Assembly: GCF_001956045.1 (NCBI RefSeq)
Contig: NZ_MRTH01000012.1
Span: 124,001 to 188,000 of the forward strand
Direction: 5' to 3'
Source of the DNA: Paenibacillus sp. FSL H7-0331
GTDB taxonomy: Bacteria > Bacillota > Bacilli > Paenibacillales > NBRC-103111
DNA: 64,000 nt
Of this stretch, positions 59,672 through 64,000 are shown piece by piece (within the stretch, counting starts at the first letter, position 1; every line of letters starts with the position of its first letter). The notes beneath the pieces were generated by a model. The model saw only the letters and a program-made list of their open reading frames with translations, did no database searches and was not told the DNA's origin. The position numbers were made by a program, and so were the translations under genes.

Positions 59672-61132
59672 ATGAATCATCAGAAGACGCCTTTGTTTAC
59701 GGCATTGGTAGAGCATGCCTCAAGCGATCCACTACCGTTTCACATCCCGGGTCATAAAAAAGGGAAAGGGATGGACCCTGAATTCAGAGCTTTTATGGGG
59801 GATAATGCTTTATCGATTGATCTTATTAATATTATGCCGCTCGATGATCTTCATCAGCCAACAGGCGTGATTCGTGAAGCGGAACGGCTCGCGGCAGATG
59901 CATTTGGTGCAGATTATACACTGTTTTCCGTACAAGGCACTACCGGAGCTATCATGACGATGATAATGTCGGTTTGTTCACCGGGCGATAAAATTATCAT
60001 TCCCCGAAATGCACATAAGTCCATTTTATCCGCTGTTATTTTTGCAGGAGCAATCCCGGTATGGGTATATCCCGAAAGGGATAAGAAGCTTGGAATCGAG
60101 CATGGAGTTGTAAAGGAATCGATCCAGCAGGCGCTGAAGCTCAACCCGGATGTGAAAGCAGTACTCGTCATCAACCCGACATATTATGGAACAAGCATCG
60201 ATTTATCCCAGATGGTCGAACTCGTGCACAGTCACGGCATCCCGGTTCTTGTTGATGAAGCACACGGTACACTCATCCACTTTCACGAAAGGCTGCCGAT
60301 ATCGGCTATGCAAGCGGGTGCGGATATGGCGGCAACGAGCGTGCATAAGCTCGGCGGTTCGCTGACCCAGAGCTCGATATTAAATGTGAAGGGCAATCTG
60401 GTAAGCATAGAGAGAATACGTACGGTAATGAGCATGCTGACGACGACCTCGACCTCCTACTTGCTGCTGGCTTCCCTTGATGCTGCCCGAAGGCAATTGG
60501 CTGTGAATGGACAAGTATTGGCTCAGAAAGCGATAGATTTAGCCCATTATGGCCGCAGCCAAATTAATGAAATTCCCGGATTGTACTGTTATGGAGACGA
60601 TATCCTTCGTACTGACGGCGTGTTTCATTACGATTCTACAAAGCTTTGTATTCATCTGGGTCAACTAGGCATAACCGGATATGAAGCCGAGCAGTGGCTG
60701 AGGGATAAACACAGGATAGAGGCCGAATTGAGCGATCTGACGAATATTTTGTGCCTCATTACGATGGGAGATACAGAGCGGGAAGTGAATCGCTTGCTGC
60801 AAGCATTGCGGCAGATGTCAGCGGTATTCCATCGTACTGCAGCGGTCCACTACATCGAAGCTGTCGATGTTCCTGCTGCCTCGAGCTTTGAACTATCGCC
60901 AAGAGATGCTTTCTATGCATGTACTGAAAAAGTGTGTTTTCAACAATCGTGTGATCGAATTATCGCTGAATTCATTTATGTTTACCCTCCCGGGATTCCA
61001 ATTTTAATGCCGGGTCAGCTGATAACTCAGGAAATTATTGACTATATCATGAGGCATTTGGATGCAGGTCTTCCGGTTAAAGGTCCGGAGGATTCAAGTA
61101 TACAAGCAGTTAAGGTCGTTTCCATCCCATAA
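59672..61132 (+). CDS. Orn/Lys/Arg decarboxylase-family PLP enzyme
   Basis: A 486-residue PLP enzyme of the Orn/Lys/Arg decarboxylase family (SpeA/YaaO type). PFHIPGHKKGKGMDPEFRAF at the N-terminus is the family opening; the PLP-binding region has VDEAHGTLIHFH and TSVHKLGGSLTQSSILNV with the Schiff-base Lys in VHKLGG; the C-terminal domain ends PGIPILMPGQLITQEIIDYI. The exact amino acid substrate (arginine, lysine or ornithine) cannot be read. ATG 59672 is preceded by AAAGGAAAG; a GTG at 59654 is less likely. It probably shares a transcript with the aldolase gene. Confidence 0.9.
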   Translation: MNHQKTPLFTALVEHASSDPLPFHIPGHKKGKGMDPEFRAFMGDNALSIDLINIMPLDDLHQPTGVIREAERLAADAFGADYTLFSVQGTTGAIMTMIMSVCSPGDKIIIPRNAHKSILSAVIFAGAIPVWVYPERDKKLGIEHGVVKESIQQALKLNPDVKAVLVINPTYYGTSIDLSQMVELVHSHGIPVLVDEAHGTLIHFHERLPISAMQAGADMAATSVHKLGGSLTQSSILNVKGNLVSIERIRTVMSMLTTTSTSYLLLASLDAARRQLAVNGQVLAQKAIDLAHYGRSQINEIPGLYCYGDDILRTDGVFHYDSTKLCIHLGQLGITGYEAEQWLRDKHRIEAELSDLTNILCLITMGDTEREVNRLLQALRQMSAVFHRTAAVHYIEAVDVPAASSFELSPRDAFYACTEKVCFQQSCDRIIAEFIYVYPPGIPILMPGQLITQEIIDYIMRHLDAGLPVKGPEDSSIQAVKVVSIP

Positions 61133-61143
61133 CGAGGGTCCTT

Positions 61144-61254
61144 ATGAAAGGTTTCTTTATGGACAAAGCATGTCTTCTTTGTTTCATTTTCTTGAACATG
61201 GTCGGTTGGATATCTTGGCAAGCGGCTGGTGACACACCCAGTGTTCTCTTATAA
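61144..61254 (+). CDS. Possible 36-residue membrane peptide
   Basis: GAGGG stands five bases before ATG 61144; the peptide has one hydrophobic segment (CLLCFIFLNMVGWISW) after a short basic start. It lies between the decarboxylase gene and the quinol oxidase operon. It may be real or a chance reading frame; no homologue is recognised. Confidence 0.25.
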   Translation: MKGFFMDKACLLCFIFLNMVGWISWQAAGDTPSVLL

Positions 61255-61303
61255 AGTGAAACGTAATTCAAGTACGAAGGTTAGTTGATAGGAGCTGAGA
61301 AAT

Positions 61304-62212
61304 ATGAAATTACCCCATGTGCTTCGATGGATGACGTCGTTTTACTTGCTGACGCTTGTATTATTGACGACTACCGGATGCGCAGACAACATTATCGTGT
61401 TAGATCCAAAAGGACCGATTGCGGAGCAGCAAAGAGATTTAATGCTCATTTCAACCGTATTGTGTTGTTTGGTTATCGTGCCTGTTCTGTTTCTTACGGC
61501 ATTCATTGTTTGGCGGTACCGTGACAGAAAAGGCAGCACAGCCAAATATACGCCAAATTGGGAGCACAGTACCCGGCTGGAGGTGATCTGGTGGGGTATT
61601 CCGATTGTGATTATAGGCGTGCTGGCGGTAATTACCGTGCAGGCTACCTATGCGCTGGAGCCTTCCAAGCCACTGGCGTCGGACGAAAAGCTGATAACCA
61701 TTCAGGTGACCTCACTGGATTGGAAATGGCTGTTCCAATATCCGGAGCAGGGAATCGCGACAGTGAATGAAGTGAAATTCCCGAAGGGTGTGCCTGTCCG
61801 ATTCGAGATCACAGCCGATTCTCCAATGAATTCCTTTTGGATTCCGCAGCTTGGCGGTCAAATGTACGCAATGTCCGGTATGGCTATGACCCTATATTTG
61901 CAAGCCTATGAGCAGGGGCATTATTGGGGATCTGGCGCCAATTTCACCGGAAAAGATTTTGCAAAGATGTATTTTAATGTGGAATCGACAACCCAGGCGG
62001 ATTTTGAACAGTGGGTGAAGGGTGTTAAAGCGACCTCACCTGAGCTTACTCTGGACGGTTACCAACAGTTAGCCAAACCGGCTGCATCGGATGTGAGGAC
62101 ATTTTCTGCTTTTCCAGAAGGCTTGTTTGAGATGACGGTCACGAAGTATGCTTCATCGCACAATCACGGCTTGTCATGGAAAGATATTCAAAAGATTCAG
62201 GTCAAAGAGTAA
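61304..62212 (+). CDS. qoxA: Quinol oxidase subunit II (CyoA/QoxA type)
   Basis: A 302-residue lipoprotein. The signal peptide ends LLTTTGCADN (lipobox, Cys26), two helices follow (LISTVLCCLVIVPVLFLTAF, VIWWGIPIVIIGVLAVITVQ), then the extracellular cupredoxin domain. It lacks the CuA ligands (C-x-x-x-C, H and M) of cytochrome c oxidases: the corresponding region reads NSFWIPQLGGQMYAMSGM, typical of quinol-oxidizing enzymes. It delivers electrons from menaquinol to subunit I. AGGAG precedes ATG 61304. The subunit I gene follows 36 bases downstream. Confidence 0.93.
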   Translation: MKLPHVLRWMTSFYLLTLVLLTTTGCADNIIVLDPKGPIAEQQRDLMLISTVLCCLVIVPVLFLTAFIVWRYRDRKGSTAKYTPNWEHSTRLEVIWWGIPIVIIGVLAVITVQATYALEPSKPLASDEKLITIQVTSLDWKWLFQYPEQGIATVNEVKFPKGVPVRFEITADSPMNSFWIPQLGGQMYAMSGMAMTLYLQAYEQGHYWGSGANFTGKDFAKMYFNVESTTQADFEQWVKGVKATSPELTLDGYQQLAKPAASDVRTFSAFPEGLFEMTVTKYASSHNHGLSWKDIQKIQVKE

Positions 62213-62248
62213 CAGGCTCGGAATCGAAAAGTAAGGAGAGAGTTGCCC

Positions 62249-64000
62249 ATGTGGGAGAAAATAAAAAGCTTCGCTGCGGATTTCTTTGTTACGGGCGATC
62301 CGTTAATTTACGGGGCGGATGTCAGTATTGTTATTACTATCATAACGGTGTTATTCGTGCTAACGTTTTTCAAAAAGTGGGGTTGGTTGTGGCGTGAATG
62401 GTTAACAACCGTCGATCATAAAAAAATCGGCATTATGTATATCATCTGTGCTTTTCTTATGCTGTTCCGCGGAGGTGTGGATGCGCTCCTGATGCGGACA
62501 CAGCTGGCTGTGCCGGAGTTTGGTTTCCTGGCACCGGATCACTACAATCAAATATTCACGACCCATGGCGTCATTATGATTTTGTTTATGGCGATGCCCT
62601 TTATGTTTGGCTTGTTTAATGTGATGGTTCCTTTACAAATCGGGGCGAGAGATGTGGCTTTTCCGTTCCTTAACTCGTTAAGCTTCTGGCTGTTTTTCTC
62701 GGGTGCGATGCTTTTCAATATGTCCTTTGTGATCGGAGGTTCACCGGATGCGGGCTGGCTTGCTTATCCGCCTTATTCGGGGCTTATGCATAACCCGGGT
62801 GTCGGACAGGATTTCTATATTTGGGGAATCCAGATATCGGGGATTGGCAGCTTGATGACCGGGATCAACTTCATCGTCACGATTCTGAAAATGCGTGCTC
62901 CCGGCATGAAGCTGATGAAAATGCCGATGTTCCCATGGTCCGTATTATCGAGCTGTATCGCGATTATTTTTTCTTTTCCGATTTTGACGGCAACATTGGC
63001 ACTGCTATTTCTGGACCGTTATGCGGGTGCGCATTTTTTCACCTTGGACGGTGGCGGCAACCCCATGATGTACATTAATCTGATCTGGATGTGGGGACAT
63101 CCTGAAGTGTATATTATCGTGCTCCCTGCCTTCGGCATTTTTTCGGAGATCGTCTCAACCTTTGCCAAGAAAAAGCTGTTCGGTTATAAATCGATGGTGT
63201 ATGCCATGATGATTATTAGCATTCTGTCGTTTCTTGTGTGGGCGCATCATTTCTTTACGATGGGTTCGGGCGCAGATGTCAATGCCTTCTTTGCTCTGAC
63301 GACGATGCTGATCGCGATTCCCACAGGTGCCAAAGTATTCAATTGGCTGTTTACGATGTTTCGAGGCAAGATTACGTTTGAAACACCGATGCTTTGGACG
63401 ATCGGATTTATTCCCTGCTTTGTCACGGGCGGGCTTACAGGGGTGCTATTGTCGGTAGCCCCGGCGGATTTTCAGTTTCACAACAGCTATTTTCTGGTAG
63501 CCCATTTTCATCATGTCATTATTGGTGGTGTGGTGTTCGGTTACTTTGCCGGTCTGTATTATTGGTGGCCCAAATTATTCGGCTTCAAGCTGAATGAGCG
63601 GATTGGCAAATGGGCGTTCTGGTTCTGGAATATCGGCTTTTACCTGTGTTTTATGCCGCAATATGTGCTCGGTCTGATGGGTATGACCAGGCGGGTCGTT
63701 ACCTACGGATGGGACAAGGGCTGGTGGGAAATGAATATGGTTTCCACTATTGGTGCTGGCTTGATGGGAATCGCATTCCTGTTTCAGGTATGGCAAATTG
63801 CCCATGGCGTCAAACACCGTGCAGCCAATCTCGATACAACGGGAGATCCATGGAACGGGCGCACACTGGAATGGTCTATCCCTTCTCCAGCGCCACATTA
63901 TAACTTTGCGGTACTCCCGCAAGTCTCCGCGCAGGATGAGTGGTGGGAAGAAAAGCTGCGCAGGGAAAGCGGACAGCCGTCGCCTAAACCTGCGAAGCTG
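62249..64000 (+). CDS. qoxB: Quinol oxidase subunit I (CyoB/QoxB type), truncated by the window edge
   Basis: Open from ATG 62249, after AAGGAGAG, to the window end: 584 codons of about 650. Heme-copper ligands are present: His in [12 protein letters not shown], the cross-linked pair in [17 protein letters not shown] in [10 protein letters not shown], and HFHH in [17 protein letters not shown]. It therefore encodes the proton-pumping catalytic subunit of an aa3/bo3-type quinol oxidase. The 3' end and any subunit III/IV genes lie beyond the window. Confidence 0.95.
   Translation, partial: MWEKIKSFAADFFVTGDPLIYGADVSIVITIITVLFVLTFFKKWGWLWREWLTTVDHKKIGIMYIICAFLMLFRGGVDALLMRTQLAVPEFGFLAPDHYNQIFTTHGVIMILFMAMPFMFGLFNVMVPLQIGARDVAFPFLNSLSFWLFFSGAMLFNMSFVIGGSPDAGWLAYPPYSGLMHNPGVGQDFYIWGIQISGIGSLMTGINFIVTILKMRAPGMKLMKMPMFPWSVLSSCIAIIFSFPILTATLALLFLDRYAGAHFFTLDGGGNPMMYINLIWMWGHPEVYIIVLPAFGIFSEIVSTFAKKKLFGYKSMVYAMMIISILSFLVWAHHFFTMGSGADVNAFFALTTMLIAIPTGAKVFNWLFTMFRGKITFETPMLWTIGFIPCFVTGGLTGVLLSVAPADFQFHNSYFLVAHFHHVIIGGVVFGYFAGLYYWWPKLFGFKLNERIGKWAFWFWNIGFYLCFMPQYVLGLMGMTRRVVTYGWDKGWWEMNMVSTIGAGLMGIAFLFQVWQIAHGVKHRAANLDTTGDPWNGRTLEWSIPSPAPHYNFAVLPQVSAQDEWWEEKLRRESGQPSPKPAKL

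Noticed and set aside
1..64000. tRNA, rRNA, prophage and classic riboswitches
   Set aside because: No tRNA clover-leaf ends, rRNA, integrase or phage structural genes, T-box or other riboswitch consensus were recognised by eye; a covariance-model search would be needed to exclude them.

Overview
The window looks like chromosomal DNA of a spore-forming Bacillota, most probably Paenibacillus. Reasons: spore genes (cotJA-cotJB-cotJC, a YtvI-type sporulation membrane protein, five tandem YheC/YheD-type endospore coat-associated genes), pairs known from Bacillus (ytoI/ytpI, yfkAB, yunD-like), strong AGGAGG ribosome binding sites, frequent TTG/GTG starts, and an aa3/bo3-type quinol oxidase locus. 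The genus is inferred from gene content; no rRNA or tRNA gene was seen.

Layout. 1-8.2 kb: the end of an NlpC/P60 gene, two HD-GYP genes and a PilZ gene (cyclic-di-GMP turnover and sensing), a molybdopterin block (fused MoaD-MoaE, then MoeB, facing a small Moco-fold-like protein), a YunD-like metallophosphatase and UppP. 8.3-14.1 kb: YfkAB-like radical SAM protein, CNNM/CBS membrane protein, YtvI, the cotJ operon and a HAD phosphatase. 14.2-20.6 kb: five consecutive ATP-grasp YheC/YheD-type genes on the minus strand, with a duplicated hairpin leader in front of the third. 20.8-28.7 kb: FapA-like protein overlapping a multi-GAF protein, YheA, an LTA-synthase-like phosphoglycerol transferase, an extremely methionine-rich 71-residue protein and two small proteins. 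28.8-43.9 kb: DeoR-HAD-MFS operon, acyltransferase, a GH78 rhamnosidase facing an AraC regulator, AprX-like subtilase, YtoI/YtpI separated by a large nested palindrome, and a DinG-like helicase.

44.7-57.0 kb is a carbohydrate-use island: two ABC permeases, a lipoprotein binding protein, a cytoplasmic sulfatase, a YesN/YesM-type two-component pair, an AraC regulator and a second GH78 rhamnosidase. Together these suggest uptake of a rhamnose-containing, possibly sulfated oligosaccharide followed by intracellular desulfation and hydrolysis. The island is bordered by two long gene-poor stretches, one holding a transposase remnant. 57.6-61.1 kb carries a HisC-like aminotransferase, a KDPG-type aldolase and an Orn/Lys/Arg decarboxylase-family enzyme. 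The window ends in the quinol oxidase genes for subunits II and I, the latter cut by the window edge.

The least explained features are the hairpin leader element shared by two minus-strand genes, the roughly 160-bp nested palindrome at 40.5 kb, the 46% methionine protein, the five-member YheC/YheD array and the MoaD-MoaE fusion with its internal Gly-Gly.
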